Made by a program: the position numbers and the translations under genes
Shown here: positions 16,385-25,917 of the stretch, piece after piece
Numbering within the stretch: the stretch's first letter is position 1
Layout: every line of letters begins with the position of its first letter
Assembly (NCBI RefSeq): GCF_002896965.1
Contig: NZ_LYMM01000026.1
Coordinates: 49,864 to 113,863 of the forward strand
DNA from: Novosphingobium guangzhouense
GTDB taxonomy: Bacteria; Pseudomonadota; Alphaproteobacteria; Sphingomonadales; Sphingomonadaceae
DNA length: 64,000 nt
Direction of reading: 5' to 3'
The notes under the pieces: model-generated
Told to the model about the DNA's origin: nothing
Database searches by the model: none
The model's input: only the letters and a program-made list of their open reading frames with translations

Positions 16385-16837
16385 ATGCGTGAGCAATCTC
16401 GCAGCGATGAAGATTTGGGCGTCCGATATCTGCGAATGGCGCTCGAGTACGGCCGTGCCACCCGCACATTGCTGGACGGGAACCAGTGTGAAGCACCGTT
16501 CTGGCAGAGCGTGGGTCACGCCCTCGAGCTGTCGTTGAAATCGCTGCTCAAAAAGCACGGCTTCGACGAGATGGACCTCATGCATTTCATCAATCACGAT
16601 CTTTATGGGGCAGAGCGGTACTACCTCAGGCAGTGCCCGGATTCCCAACTGATCTCGGCCGACGCATCACGGCTGATCCGTCATCTGTCGGATTACCATG
16701 CCCGTTTGGATTTCCGGTATCCCTGCCTTTTCCCGGTCGCCTCGCTGCCCGACCCGGCCGATGCTGAACGGGCGCTCGCTGCACATCTAAATGCGGTGGC
16801 CAGCCATTTCGGGGTCACAACCCATGACCCAAGCTAG
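16385..16837 (+). CDS. HEPN-like hypothetical protein, 150 aa
   Basis: A helical protein whose central part (FWQSVGHALELSLKSLLKKHGF, then LMHFINHDLYGAERYYL) resembles HEPN-type helices, where an amphipathic E/K-rich helix is followed by an HDL motif. The RxxxxH catalytic motif of toxic HEPN RNases is not evident. AGGAG lies 6 bases before the ATG. The end overlaps the next gene by 14 bases. The assignment is tentative. Confidence 0.5.
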   Translation: MREQSRSDEDLGVRYLRMALEYGRATRTLLDGNQCEAPFWQSVGHALELSLKSLLKKHGFDEMDLMHFINHDLYGAERYYLRQCPDSQLISADASRLIRHLSDYHARLDFRYPCLFPVASLPDPADAERALAAHLNAVASHFGVTTHDPS

Positions 16838-17450
16838 CAAAGAGCTTCGCGTAGGGGGCATGCGATACAATCGCAAACTCGCCACAGTCTCTCCCGAAGA
16901 GTTCGCTGAGCTTATGGCGATCGTCTATTCCGAACCTGCGCCAGCGCGCCCCCTCACCCCTGATGACCACTGGCGCCGAGCCTATCAGCTCGAACAGCAA
17001 AGCAAGCGCGTCCTCGGCTCCCAGGCGGACTTGTTCAGCGGACGAACTATCACCCACTACCGGCGGCACCGGCCTGCGGCCGAGGTCGAGACACCGGCCA
17101 TGGAAACGATCGAAGCAAAGCTCGATCGCATCGCGGACGATCCCCTTGCCACCTTCGGCCCGGAACGGGCAGATCGCCCCGCCTATCTTTCAAGGGACGA
17201 CAAAGCCGCGATTCTGCAGGGCGCCGCAAACTGGCTCCAGGTACGACAACGGGTCCGCATCGTCGATGCTCCGGGAGCCGTAGATCCCGCGTATGGACCG
17301 CACCTTTTCCTCGGCCGCGAAGGCGTCATCTGGAGATCGTGCAACGGCACCTTCGCTGACCACTGTTATGTCTTCCTCGACCCTGTCGGTGCAGAGCGCA
17401 CCGCCAAGATCCGGATGGTCGAGGTTCGCGACATCGAGCCGATCACATGA
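16824..17450 (+). CDS. Hypothetical plasmid protein, 208 aa
   Basis: The start at 16824 overlaps the previous gene; an in-frame ATG at 16860 after GTAGGGGGC is an alternative. The protein is soluble and mixed charge. A C-terminal block (PGAVDPAYGPHLFLGREGVIW) looks like a small beta-barrel, possibly SH3-like, as in regulatory plasmid proteins. No family is recognised. It overlaps the 17447 gene by ATGA. Confidence 0.6.
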   Translation: MTQASKELRVGGMRYNRKLATVSPEEFAELMAIVYSEPAPARPLTPDDHWRRAYQLEQQSKRVLGSQADLFSGRTITHYRRHRPAAEVETPAMETIEAKLDRIADDPLATFGPERADRPAYLSRDDKAAILQGAANWLQVRQRVRIVDAPGAVDPAYGPHLFLGREGVIWRSCNGTFADHCYVFLDPVGAERTAKIRMVEVRDIEPIT

Positions 17451-17998
17451 GCGCGCGGCAATCCGACCTGTTTCACGGCGACAAGCAACCTCCCCGCACA
17501 TCGCCACCGATCCGGTCCTACCGAAAAATCCTCAAGTCCAGCGCTAACGCCTTTGCCTGGGAAAGCATGGGATCATGGGTGCGCCACATGCATCGCCTCT
17601 TCGCGATCGAAACCACCAGCTCCGATCACTACGAGCGCGTCCGGCGAACCGCGCGCCAACTCACCGTCGAGCACATCCGGCTTTGCCGGCATGCCGACGA
17701 TCTCGCCCGGTGCGAGGCTATGCTCGTCCAGGTCAACTCCGGTTGGCTCTATGGGCTCGATCGGGCTTTCACCCGCGTAGAGCGCGGTGAACTCCTCGTC
17801 GAGGTCCGTAATCGCATCGTGTTGCTGGGCCTCGGCCGCACGGAGCCCAAAGCGAAAGGACCACGCCTCGATCCCGTGCGTCTTCCCGACGCTGCGCTTC
17901 TGCACCTGATCCAGACACATGCCGATCCACACCTGGTCGAGCAGCTGCGCGCCGAGCGTCAACGCCGCCTCGATGCAATAACGGGGCCGAAACCGTAG
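17447..17998 (+). CDS. Hypothetical plasmid protein, 183 aa
   Basis: It starts on ATGA overlap with the upstream gene. The product is a basic, helix-rich soluble protein with many Arg/His residues (WVRHMHRLF, RRTARQLTVEHIRL), possibly nucleic-acid associated. No domain is recognised. It ends the 16.4-18.0 kb triplet of overlapping genes. Confidence 0.6.
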   Translation: MSARQSDLFHGDKQPPRTSPPIRSYRKILKSSANAFAWESMGSWVRHMHRLFAIETTSSDHYERVRRTARQLTVEHIRLCRHADDLARCEAMLVQVNSGWLYGLDRAFTRVERGELLVEVRNRIVLLGLGRTEPKAKGPRLDPVRLPDAALLHLIQTHADPHLVEQLRAERQRRLDAITGPKP

Positions 17999-18155
17999 CA
18001 GCGGCTTCGACCCCGTCGATTGAATGAGACCCATGCATTACTGTGGATCAGCCGTAGCAACGCCTCAACGTCGATTCCGGCTGCAAGCACGATAGATCGC
18101 AATGGGTCAATTTAACATGAACGAACCTGCAAGGTCCGTTCCCGCGCATCTGCGC

Positions 18156-18183
18156 ACATCACCCGAAGGACATCACCCGAAGG
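18156..18183 (+). repeat. Two tandem 14-bp repeats
   Basis: ACATCACCCGAAGG occurs twice in direct tandem. The second copy provides the AAGGA that serves as ribosome-binding site for the gene at 18192, so the duplication creates two equivalent sites, one out of range. Confidence 0.6.
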
Positions 18184-18191
18184 ACAAACTT

Positions 18192-18386
18192 ATGATTATC
18201 TCGTCTCTCTCAGCCCGACGACGCCATCTCACCTCATTCGAGAGGTGTTATGCCGTCGCTTGCCAGCTTCGCGACACCACCGGCGCCGACCAGTTCGTCG
18301 TGCGCACCGACGACCCCTTGCAACCCTTCCGCGACTCGCGGCATCAGCCGAGCGAGCCGGAAACCATTCTTGCGCTCGTAGCCTGA
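18192..18386 (+). CDS. Small hypothetical protein, 64 aa
   Basis: The ATG at 18192 has AAGGA 7 bases upstream and is preferred over an in-frame ATG at 18102. The product, MIISSLSARRRHLTSFERCY and onward, is small and mixed charge. No family is recognised. It converges with the 18391-18855 gene, leaving only 4 bases between the two stops. Confidence 0.5.
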   Translation: MIISSLSARRRHLTSFERCYAVACQLRDTTGADQFVVRTDDPLQPFRDSRHQPSEPETILALVA

Positions 18387-18390
18387 GCGC

Positions 18391-18855
18391 TCAATTCCAG
18401 ACCTTCTGATCCGCCACTAGTTCGGCGGGCGTCTTCCCAGCGACCAGGTTGCGTGCCGCAACATGAAGCACTTCTGCTCCCGATTCACGCACGGCCCGCG
18501 CCATGTAGGCGCGCCGGTTCGCGAGGATCGCCAGCCAGCGCATGTCGCTCACGGTTTCGTTCAGATCGCGTTCGCAGGTCAGATACCACAGCTTCATCTG
18601 CAGTGGATTCTTATCCTTCAGGATTTCCTCGAAGGCCGCATAGCCCTCGCCATAGCTCACGCCCTTGCGGGCGTCGTTCCACAGGTCGAAATAGGCATCC
18701 GCCATTTCGCGGGTCGCGAAATACCCGGCATCCAGGCTTTCACCCATAAGGGCTCCCGCCAGCAACCGACGAACAGGTCGAAGTTCGACATCGTTCACTG
18801 CGTCCATCAGGGGCAGATCGTAATTGTAGCCCTCCAATACGTCTTTCATCTGCAT
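18391..18855 (-). CDS. Hypothetical protein, 154 aa
   Basis: An acidic, helix-rich soluble protein starting MQMKDVLEGYNYDLPLMDAV, with AAGGAG upstream on the minus strand. No family is recognised. It runs against the orientation of the preceding block. The 290 bases upstream (18856-19146) hold only an AT-richer stretch that could contain its promoter. Confidence 0.6.
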   Translation of the reverse strand: MQMKDVLEGYNYDLPLMDAVNDVELRPVRRLLAGALMGESLDAGYFATREMADAYFDLWNDARKGVSYGEGYAAFEEILKDKNPLQMKLWYLTCERDLNETVSDMRWLAILANRRAYMARAVRESGAEVLHVAARNLVAGKTPAELVADQKVWN

Positions 18856-19146
18856 AGGTTTTTCTCCTTCGGTGAGACCTATGAGGCGGTTAGAACATTA
18901 AGTGAACACCCAAGTCAAGGCCCGTTCGGTCGTTCAAATGACTGGACGTCTTGATCGTGTTGAACTTCCAAGGAGGGCGGAGTTAACCCTTTGTTAGTAA
19001 TTGAAACTCAAACTTTGGCTTGGCGATCGAGTAGCAGTCTTGTTCCCCGCCGGTCTGACATCCCCGATACCCCCTGTACCTAAATCCTTGTCAGACCGGC
19101 GACCCGCCGCCAACCGCTGCGATCGCCTGCAGAAAGGATCACCACC

Positions 19147-19356
19147 ATGGAACCTCTGCGCCACCTTGATCGAGACACCCGACGCGCCCGTCTGCTCGCA
19201 GCGCGCACCCGCCCCGTTGGCGGCATCAACCGGCGCGGAATCTTCACCGGCCATTGGGATCGTGGCGACATTGTCCGCCAGTTCTGCGGCGGTAACGGCT
19301 CGTGGATAGGACTTGCAACCTATACCGGCATAGAACCGGGTGAGCATCAGCTATGA
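19147..19356 (+). CDS. Small hypothetical protein, 69 aa
   Basis: A basic protein (MEPLRHLDRDTRRARLLAAR) with AAAGGA upstream of the ATG. No domain is recognised. The size and the Arg content would fit a small nucleic-acid-associated plasmid protein, which is only a guess. Confidence 0.45.
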   Translation: MEPLRHLDRDTRRARLLAARTRPVGGINRRGIFTGHWDRGDIVRQFCGGNGSWIGLATYTGIEPGEHQL

Positions 19357-19375
19357 CCTTCATCGGCTCCCATAC

Positions 19376-19534
19376 TCAGCCGCTGCCGATCGCTCGCCAC
19401 GTCTTTGACTTGAGGCGATAGACCTCGCGGCCGCACGCCGTGCAGGCGCCGACGTAATGAAAACCATCCCACCGGGCCTTATTCCGGTCGGGCTTGTGAC
19501 GATTTATCAGGCACAGGATCGATTGCGGTATCAT
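19376..19534 (-). CDS. Small putative zinc-ribbon-like protein, 52 aa
   Basis: The sequence begins MIPQSILCLINRHKPDRNKA and includes YVGACTACGREVYR. One CxxC pair plus an upstream Cys/His (CLINRH) could form a minimal zinc site. Similar short proteins are frequent on alphaproteobacterial plasmids. GAGG lies upstream of the ATG at 19534. Function is unknown. Confidence 0.5.
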   Translation of the reverse strand: MIPQSILCLINRHKPDRNKARWDGFHYVGACTACGREVYRLKSKTWRAIGSG

Positions 19535-19750
19535 CGACGGTTCACCCTCAGGTTTAGTGGCTTGCCCCCGAAGAGGGCCTGCCATCGACGTGATCATATC
19601 GCAGCGCAACATACACTGCCTCGGGTTGTGCATCCAGCACGCCAGAACGCGATGGATTTCAAAACACAGCGGATTTCGGCGACCCCGACTTGCCTCTCAC
19701 TCATGGATACGCTCTTCTTTGCGTGATCCCGGACCAAAAGGACGTGCCTG

Positions 19751-20665
19751 ATGACACACTTCATGCTGATCATCATATGCGTAGCGGCGCCCTTCGCGCT
19801 GCTCGCTGTCACGACACATATGTCGGGCGCCTTCACCCTTCCCCATCCCGACGCACCCCCGCCGTCGAAATCCCAGCGGCTACGCCGCTATCTGCTTCTC
19901 AACTGGCCGTGGATCTGCGTACCGTTGGTAGCCGCGTTCGCCGGCTATCGCCTCGCACAGGACAATCTGTCCGCCTCGAGTTGGACCAACCTCGGTATGA
20001 TAATCCTCGCTCCGGTCTGTTTCGCGCTCCTGCTCGTCCAGCCCTGGAGTCATCGGCGACTTTGGGCGCCATGGATAAGCGTCATCATCCTTCTGATCGC
20101 TAGCATTGCCCTGGCCCCAATCTTTGCCGAGGCAACCGGCCTGTCCCACCTCGAATGGCGCAAGTGGTCAGTCGTCGGGCTCGCCGGTTGGACATTTGCA
20201 GGCGTGATCGTCTTCCTGATCTGGAACGAAATGCAGGAGCGCATCCTCGATAGGAAGAAACCGGCTTTGCCGGACCTCCTTCATCGAACTCCGGCGAACC
20301 GCATCCGTAACCCTTCGCTCGGCCGGAACGTCACCACCCGCCGCGCCGAAACCGTCGCCTCTTCGCCAGTCTTGGGGTTGCGGCCGACACGCGCGTCCTT
20401 GTCGTTCAGCAGAAACGTGCCGAATTTCGAAATCTTCACGTTCTCGCCAGACGCCAGAGCATCGGTCATGCGCTCAAGGATTTGCTCGACCATATGCAGA
20501 GCGTCAGACTTCGATAGGCCAACCTTGCGGTGCAAGGCATCCGCGAGACCCGATCGCGTCAATGTCGGGGTGTTTTCTATCACGCTGCCTCGCTCAATAA
20601 AATCACGATACCCTCAATCACTTCCTCTTGCGTTTTGTTCGGCCGGGGTGCGGAGGGCGCACTGA
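19751..20665 (+). CDS. Membrane protein, 3' half antisense to ihfA
   Basis: Residues ~1-165 have four strong hydrophobic segments (for example FMLIIICVAAPFALLAV and ISVIILLIASIALAPIF) and look like a real inner-membrane protein ending in a charged tail near WNEMQERILDRKKPALP. From about 20281 on, the frame simply mirrors the ihfA gene on the other strand and loses membrane character. The natural C terminus has probably been lost, and the present 304-codon frame is a read-through over a junction. Function is unknown. Confidence 0.5.
   Translation: MTHFMLIIICVAAPFALLAVTTHMSGAFTLPHPDAPPPSKSQRLRRYLLLNWPWICVPLVAAFAGYRLAQDNLSASSWTNLGMIILAPVCFALLLVQPWSHRRLWAPWISVIILLIASIALAPIFAEATGLSHLEWRKWSVVGLAGWTFAGVIVFLIWNEMQERILDRKKPALPDLLHRTPANRIRNPSLGRNVTTRRAETVASSPVLGLRPTRASLSFSRNVPNFEIFTFSPDARASVMRSRICSTICRASDFDRPTLRCKASARPDRVNVGVFSITLPRSIKSRYPQSLPLAFCSAGVRRAH
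20281..20583 (-). CDS. ihfA: Integration host factor alpha subunit
   Basis: A 100-residue HU/IHF-family protein: LTRSGLADALHRKVGLSKSD at the N terminus, the beta-arm core KISKFGTFLLNDKDARVGRN, and PKTGEE with a basic tail. IHF bends DNA and is used in replication, site-specific recombination and relaxosome assembly. Being encoded 2 kb from a relaxase on the same element suggests a plasmid-borne IHF-like subunit serving transfer or maintenance. It would form a heterodimer with a chromosomal beta subunit, or act alone. Confidence 0.9.
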   Translation of the reverse strand: MIENTPTLTRSGLADALHRKVGLSKSDALHMVEQILERMTDALASGENVKISKFGTFLLNDKDARVGRNPKTGEEATVSARRVVTFRPSEGLRMRFAGVR

Positions 20666-20746
20666 ACCATACTCAGTCTGGAAATTTTTGAGGGCAGCTT
20701 TCGTTACTATGTAGATGAAGGGAAATAGCTCGATCTTACGTCGCCA

Positions 20747-21064
20747 TTATTTATCTAGCTCCAATCCGCCGAGATTAACATGAACACCCTTGGATAAGGC
20801 CATGTCTAGAATACGGCCTAAATCCTCTGGCGCTCTTAACTGGTAACGATTTCCTTCAAAAATAACGAACGATAAACCGGCCTTCTTGTGAACGACGCGC
20901 TCAGCAGTTTCATATATATTTAAGAAAGCGCCGGTGAGCTGCGCAATATAGAACTTCTTGGAGACATTAACTCTGAATCGGTTATCTCCGACCGGCTTGC
21001 CTTGCTGTTCGGTCGTCGCGGATTTAATCCAACGCCCCGCGAGTGGGTCATCCTGGTCTATCAC
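20747..21064 (-). CDS. Hypothetical protein, 105 aa, AT-rich
   Basis: It starts at GTG 21064 with AGGAAGG upstream. The sequence MIDQDDPLAGRWIKSATTEQ continues into a beta-rich region (FYIAQLTGAFLNIYET) and ends GVHVNLGGLELDK. No family is recognised. Its base composition is clearly more AT-rich than its neighbours, which points to separate acquisition. Confidence 0.5.
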   Translation of the reverse strand: MIDQDDPLAGRWIKSATTEQQGKPVGDNRFRVNVSKKFYIAQLTGAFLNIYETAERVVHKKAGLSFVIFEGNRYQLRAPEDLGRILDMALSKGVHVNLGGLELDK

Positions 21065-21217
21065 GATAACCTTCCTATCACGAGGCTGCGTTGCCTATAA
21101 AACAGGCAATATCAGAACGATGGCCTTCCTACCATTGATGCCTTGAAATCGACTATCTTCTTGGCGTTCAGGCAGGAAATTAGGGGTCCTCTCGCCTGCG
21201 GCGAGACCGGGCTCTAG

Positions 21218-22267
21218 TCGCCTGCGGCTCCCGGAGCCCCTGCGGGTCTCCGCCGTTCCGGTGACGATCCCTTGGGCGCATTGCACCGCCTCCCTGCCAT
21301 CGAGGACGGCCTCCAGACTGCCCGAAACTTTGGCGGCGCCATGATCCTTGGCCTCCACTCCTTCGACAAGCTGGTGCAGGTTTACGGCGAGGAAAACGCC
21401 CGCAACCTGTCATCGCTCGCGCGTACCAAGCTCATGCTCGCAGCGGCCGATCTCGACACGGCCGAGCAGTGCGCCCGCTACATCGGCAATCGCGAAATCC
21501 GCCAGATGGATGAGGGCTATTCCTACGGCTACAATTCCACCCGCGACGCATCGACACTGACGCCTCGCAAGCAGATCGAACCGCTCGTCATCCCTGACGA
21601 CATCATGAACCTGCCTTCGATGCACGGCTTCGTGAAATTCCCTGACGGTTTCCCTGCTGCGCGCGTCCGTCTGCAGTGGCAGCAATACCCGCAGGTCGCA
21701 GAAGGTTTCATTCGGCGGCCACCGAACAAGCCGGACGATCCAGATGGCAAGGTTCGCGGAGGTGGGGGTAAGCCAAAGGGTGGTGATGACGGCGGGCGAG
21801 GTGAAGAGATCGCGCTCAGCGAAGAGGAACAGAAGGCAGGCGAAGGCCCGATTGCTCTTGCGTCCAATATCCTGTCGCAACCCTCAGAGCAGGAACGCGA
21901 AGAGCAGGAGGGTCGCGATCCAAACGCGCGAGAGGCCCTTGAACGTATGGACCCGGGCGCCGCACAATCCGCGACAGGGATTGGTGACACGGCGCAGGAC
22001 AATTCCACCGACCCTAACGGGATCGATACTCCAGAGCGTGAAGCTGCGCTGCCTGAAAATTCCACCGCCCGACGCGACGGCCAGGAAGTATCATCCCGAT
22101 CAACCGATAAGGACGCCGGCGTTGAGGCGCCTCAAGGACCGATCGATCCTGCCGAGGAAGATCTGGGTGTGCGCGAAGCGCGCGATGGCTTCGGCACGGG
22201 CGATGGAAAAAACCACAGTCACGATCACCACGATCTGGGTGATTCAGACATGGGCATCGGAGACTGA
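21218..22267 (+). pseudogene. traD: Type IV coupling protein TraD, 5'-truncated
   Basis: The frame is open from 21218, after an in-frame TAG, to the TGA at 22267. LPAIEDGLQTARNFGGAMIL, ASTLTPRKQ and LPSMHGFVKFPDGFPAARVR match the C-terminal half of TraD/TrwB-type coupling ATPases; an Asp/Glu/His-rich tail follows. The N-terminal membrane anchor and Walker A half are missing, and the upstream ~90 bases are low-complexity CCTGCGG repeats, marking a deletion or recombination joint. The only possible start in the remnant is TTG 21272. It would be unable to hydrolyse ATP. Confidence 0.75.
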
Positions 22268-22270
22268 CCG

Positions 22271-25200
22271 ATGCACTCCATCGCATCCGTTCGCTCCGCT
22301 GGTGGCGCCGCGAAGTATTTCACCAACGACGATTTCGTTGCCGGTGATTATTATACAAATGAGCAGGCGGGAGAGGTCAGCCAATGGAGCGGCGCCGGCC
22401 TCTCCGACAGCCCGATCGCGGAAGGTTCAAGCGTCACCCGTGAGGCGTTCGAAAAGGTTCTGCTGGGCGAGACACCCACTGGCGAGCAGATCGAGGCGAA
22501 AGAGAACCGCAGACCGGGTTACGACCTGACTTTCTCCGCTCCAAAATCAGTATCGATCATGGCCTACATAGCCGGCGACAAGCGCATCCTTGGACCTGAC
22601 GGGGCATTCGCGCTCTCGGTCAAGGATACCATGGCATGGGTCGAGAAAAACCTCGCCGAAGGTCGCAAGACCGTCGATGGCAAGACGACGGCTGTTCAGA
22701 CCGGCAATCTCGTCTACGCCTTGTTCCAGCACGACACGAGCCGGGCGCTCGATCCGCAACTCCACATTCATTCCATCGTCGCCAACATGACGCGCATGCC
22801 CGACGGCAAATGGCAGGCGCTTCACGCTGACAAGATTTGGTCCAACAACACAGTCATCGGCTCGATCCAGCACGCCTTCCTGCGGACCCGTATGGAGGAG
22901 CTGGGCTACAAGGTTCAGTTGGACGGCAAGCACGGCACGTTCGAGGTCGTCGGTGTCCCCAAGGATGTCATCGACGCCAACAGCACCCGCCGCGAAGAAA
23001 TCCTCATTAAGTCTGAGCAGCTTGGGATCGTCTCATCCAAAGGGCGCGACATCGTCACCGTCAACACCCGCGATGCCAAACTGAATGTTGAAGAGCGCGA
23101 AGGCATGGTCAAAGGCTGGATCGAGCGAGCTGCAGCGCTCGGATTTGACGGTAAGGACGTCCTCGCCGCGGCTTTGCGGGCTTCTCGCGAACAGCCGGAA
23201 AACCTCGCCGTGCGGGGCTACAAGGCGATGCTCGAGGTGGTGAACACAGCGCGCGAGTTTGTATCCGGCCTTCTGCGATCCCCTGAACCACTGGTCGATG
23301 CCGGTATTGCGCGTCTGGCCGGGTCGCCGGGCGATGCGCGCGCGCAACTGGCCGTCGCCTCGGCCGTCCGCATTCTCAGTCAGCGTGAAGCCGCTTTCCA
23401 AGTCCATCAGGTTTCCAAGACGGCTCTCGATCTTGGCCTCAAGGGCGTGACGATCGACAACGTCGAGGCGCGGATCGATCGGCTTATCAAGAATGGCGAC
23501 CTCGTATCCGGTCAGATCCGGCACAAGGGCCGCTTGGTCGATGCTGTCACTACGCCCGAAGCGTTGAAGATCGAGCAATCGATCCTTGATCACGTCGATG
23601 CCGGCAAAGGTAAAGGCACCTCGATCGTTGACGCTGCCAGTGCGCCGTCCCGGCTTCAGGAAGCCGCGTCGGCCCGGGAACTGAATCAGGGGCAGCTCGC
23701 GGCCGCCACCATGATCGTCTCGAGCGGGGATCGCTACGTCGTCGTCCAGGGCGTCGCCGGCGCTGGTAAGTCCACCATGCTGCAGGCTGTCGCCGCAGTC
23801 GCGCGCGATGAAGGCAAGCAAGTCCTCGGCCTCGCCTTCCAGAACAAGATGGTCGGCGACATGCGCGAGGGCATGGTGCCCAAGCACCTCACGGCCGAGG
23901 ACATGGAAAAGGCCGGGGTTTCGGCACAGACGATCGCATCATTCATATGGCAGAACGAGAAATACCTTAGCGACCCGAGCAGTCCTGGTGCTCAGCAGAG
24001 GCGGAACGAACTGGCCGGCACCATCGTCGTCGTCGACGAAACCTCGATGGTCTCGAGCGAGGATATGCTCAAACTCATGCGTATCTCCGAGGCTCTCGGC
24101 ATCGAGACCGTAGCCTTCGTTGGCGACCGCCAGCAGCTCTCCTCGATCGATTGGGGCAAGTCTTTCGCCATGGTCCAGGCGGGCGGCATCACCATGGAGC
24201 GCATGGAGCAGAACGTGCGCATCAATCCCGAGAACAAGCAGCTTCTCACCGTTGCCGCCCTCGCCAACACCGGCCGGGCCGGCGCCGCGCTCAAGGTGCT
24301 TGGCGAGAATGTCACCGAGCATTCGGAACCGGCAGCCGAGGCAGCCGAGACATGGCTGGCACTTTCTGCAGAGGACCGCGCCGCCACCGCTGTATTCGCC
24401 TCGGGCCGCGAGACGCGCGCAGAAATCAACTCCGCGATCCAGGAAGGGCTTCTGCGCGAGGGCACGCTCAAGGGCGACGGGCTCGATGTCACTGTCCATG
24501 ACCGGGTTAGCAAAGAGCGCGAGCAGCTGCGCTATGCCCATCATTATACCGTCGGCCAGACGCTCACCGTCACCGGCCAGGTGCGGGAGGTTGGTCTCGG
24601 CCGCGGCCAGTATCAGGTTAGTCGGATCTTCGACAACGGCAAGGTTCAGATCACCGGACCCAACGGGCGAAACATTCGATTCGATCCTCAGCGTATCGAT
24701 CCCGCCATACGTCGCGACCGGCTTGAGTTGACCACACTCCAGACCTTGAAGATCCACGAAGGCGATACAATCCGCTGGACCGCGACCGACAAGGACCGCG
24801 GCCTCGACAATTCCGCGCTCGCCAAAATCGTCTCGATCGCAAACGGCAGCGTCACTTTCGAGACTGCCAACAAGGAGCAGGTCACGCTTGAGCGTGGCGA
24901 TCCCATGCTGAGCCGTATGGACCTCGCCTATGCCCTCAACATGCACATGGCGCAGGGTGTCACCACCGACAAGGGCATCGGCGTGATGCTTTCTTACGAG
25001 CACAACCTTTCGAACCACCGTCTTTTCAACGTCCTCGTTACCCGCGTTCGTGACGGGCTCACCATGATCGTCGACGATCGCGAGAAGCTGGAATGGCGTT
25101 TGAACTCCAACCCCGGCGACAAGACTGCCGCCCTCGAGAGCACCGGGCAGCTCGACATCGATGGTGTAGATGCCAAGCAGGAAGCGGCTGACGCTGCACT

Positions 25201-25711
25201 TACCGCCGCATTCGATGCGCTCGAGGCTGAGAGCGGTGCCGGTGGCGCGCCGAACGGCCCTGGCAGCGATGCCACCGCTGATTTGGGCGACCTGCCCCCA
25301 ATGCCCGCAGCCGATGCACAGGACGGCAGCGCTGGAGTTGGCGCCAATGGCAACGACAACGCGGCCGCAGGCCGTAGCGAAGTCGAGACGAGCCAGAACG
25401 GCATGTCTGGTTCCGATTCAATGGATCTGGATGACCTGCCGCCGATGGGACCATCGGAAACTGACTATTCCACTTTCGATGCCAATTCTGATCAGATCTA
25501 CGATCCCGGCGCTGATGAGCCCCCTGCCCCCGCGCAGGACAAGGAAGACGCCGATCCGCTCCGACAAGCACTGCTGGATCACCTCGAGGGGGATGGGCTC
25601 GGCATCGTCGACACCACCATTGATGACCTCACCGGCATTCCGCCGATGCCTGGCCGTGATGACGGCCAAATTCCGGGCCTGCCGGAGAAGAACCTTGGAC
25701 TAAACCTTTAA
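22271..25711 (+). CDS. MobF-family conjugative relaxase-helicase (TrwC/TraI/TraA type)
   Basis: The 1146-residue protein has the TrwC relaxase fold: candidate catalytic tyrosines at Y16 and Y27/Y28, and the metal-binding histidines H154, H165 and H167 (DPQLHIHS). A RecD-like helicase follows with Walker A GVAGAGKS near residue 495, DETSMVSSED and a C-terminal MHMAQGVTTDKG motif. The last ~150 residues are acidic and low complexity. It would nick oriT and unwind the strand for transfer. It starts 3 bases after the TraD remnant. The gene looks intact, so the plasmid may be mobilisable with a coupling protein in trans. Confidence 0.92.
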   Translation: MHSIASVRSAGGAAKYFTNDDFVAGDYYTNEQAGEVSQWSGAGLSDSPIAEGSSVTREAFEKVLLGETPTGEQIEAKENRRPGYDLTFSAPKSVSIMAYIAGDKRILGPDGAFALSVKDTMAWVEKNLAEGRKTVDGKTTAVQTGNLVYALFQHDTSRALDPQLHIHSIVANMTRMPDGKWQALHADKIWSNNTVIGSIQHAFLRTRMEELGYKVQLDGKHGTFEVVGVPKDVIDANSTRREEILIKSEQLGIVSSKGRDIVTVNTRDAKLNVEEREGMVKGWIERAAALGFDGKDVLAAALRASREQPENLAVRGYKAMLEVVNTAREFVSGLLRSPEPLVDAGIARLAGSPGDARAQLAVASAVRILSQREAAFQVHQVSKTALDLGLKGVTIDNVEARIDRLIKNGDLVSGQIRHKGRLVDAVTTPEALKIEQSILDHVDAGKGKGTSIVDAASAPSRLQEAASARELNQGQLAAATMIVSSGDRYVVVQGVAGAGKSTMLQAVAAVARDEGKQVLGLAFQNKMVGDMREGMVPKHLTAEDMEKAGVSAQTIASFIWQNEKYLSDPSSPGAQQRRNELAGTIVVVDETSMVSSEDMLKLMRISEALGIETVAFVGDRQQLSSIDWGKSFAMVQAGGITMERMEQNVRINPENKQLLTVAALANTGRAGAALKVLGENVTEHSEPAAEAAETWLALSAEDRAATAVFASGRETRAEINSAIQEGLLREGTLKGDGLDVTVHDRVSKEREQLRYAHHYTVGQTLTVTGQVREVGLGRGQYQVSRIFDNGKVQITGPNGRNIRFDPQRIDPAIRRDRLELTTLQTLKIHEGDTIRWTATDKDRGLDNSALAKIVSIANGSVTFETANKEQVTLERGDPMLSRMDLAYALNMHMAQGVTTDKGIGVMLSYEHNLSNHRLFNVLVTRVRDGLTMIVDDREKLEWRLNSNPGDKTAALESTGQLDIDGVDAKQEAADAALTAAFDALEAESGAGGAPNGPGSDATADLGDLPPMPAADAQDGSAGVGANGNDNAAAGRSEVETSQNGMSGSDSMDLDDLPPMGPSETDYSTFDANSDQIYDPGADEPPAPAQDKEDADPLRQALLDHLEGDGLGIVDTTIDDLTGIPPMPGRDDGQIPGLPEKNLGLNL

Positions 25712-25917
25712 ACTGCAGCGATTTTCCCAACAATATCTTCAACTGCGTTGTGCGCGATCATGATGTCATGACGGTCCAGGCCATGATGGAGAGGCCGGTC
25801 GATCTGGCGCTGGTCGGGGCCACGCCGTGGAATGCACCCTCCGGCCTTCCGCTGGATCGCGATCATCGAAGGGACGGAGCATGGCCCAAAGGCCGCGTCC
25901 CGTATCCGCGCGCTCAT

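Noticed and set aside
20584..21270. Possible oriT near the relaxase
   Set aside because: No clear nic-site-like sequence with adjacent inverted repeats could be recognised by eye; not annotated.
23939..25018. Minus-strand frame of 359 codons
   Set aside because: It is a shadow of the relaxase-helicase gene, which has all expected motifs.
25708..25917. Minus-strand frame of 69 codons directly after moeA
   Set aside because: It starts immediately after the moeA stop, which could be coupling, but the sequence has no recognisable family, low-complexity composition and competing frames on the other strand; left unannotated.
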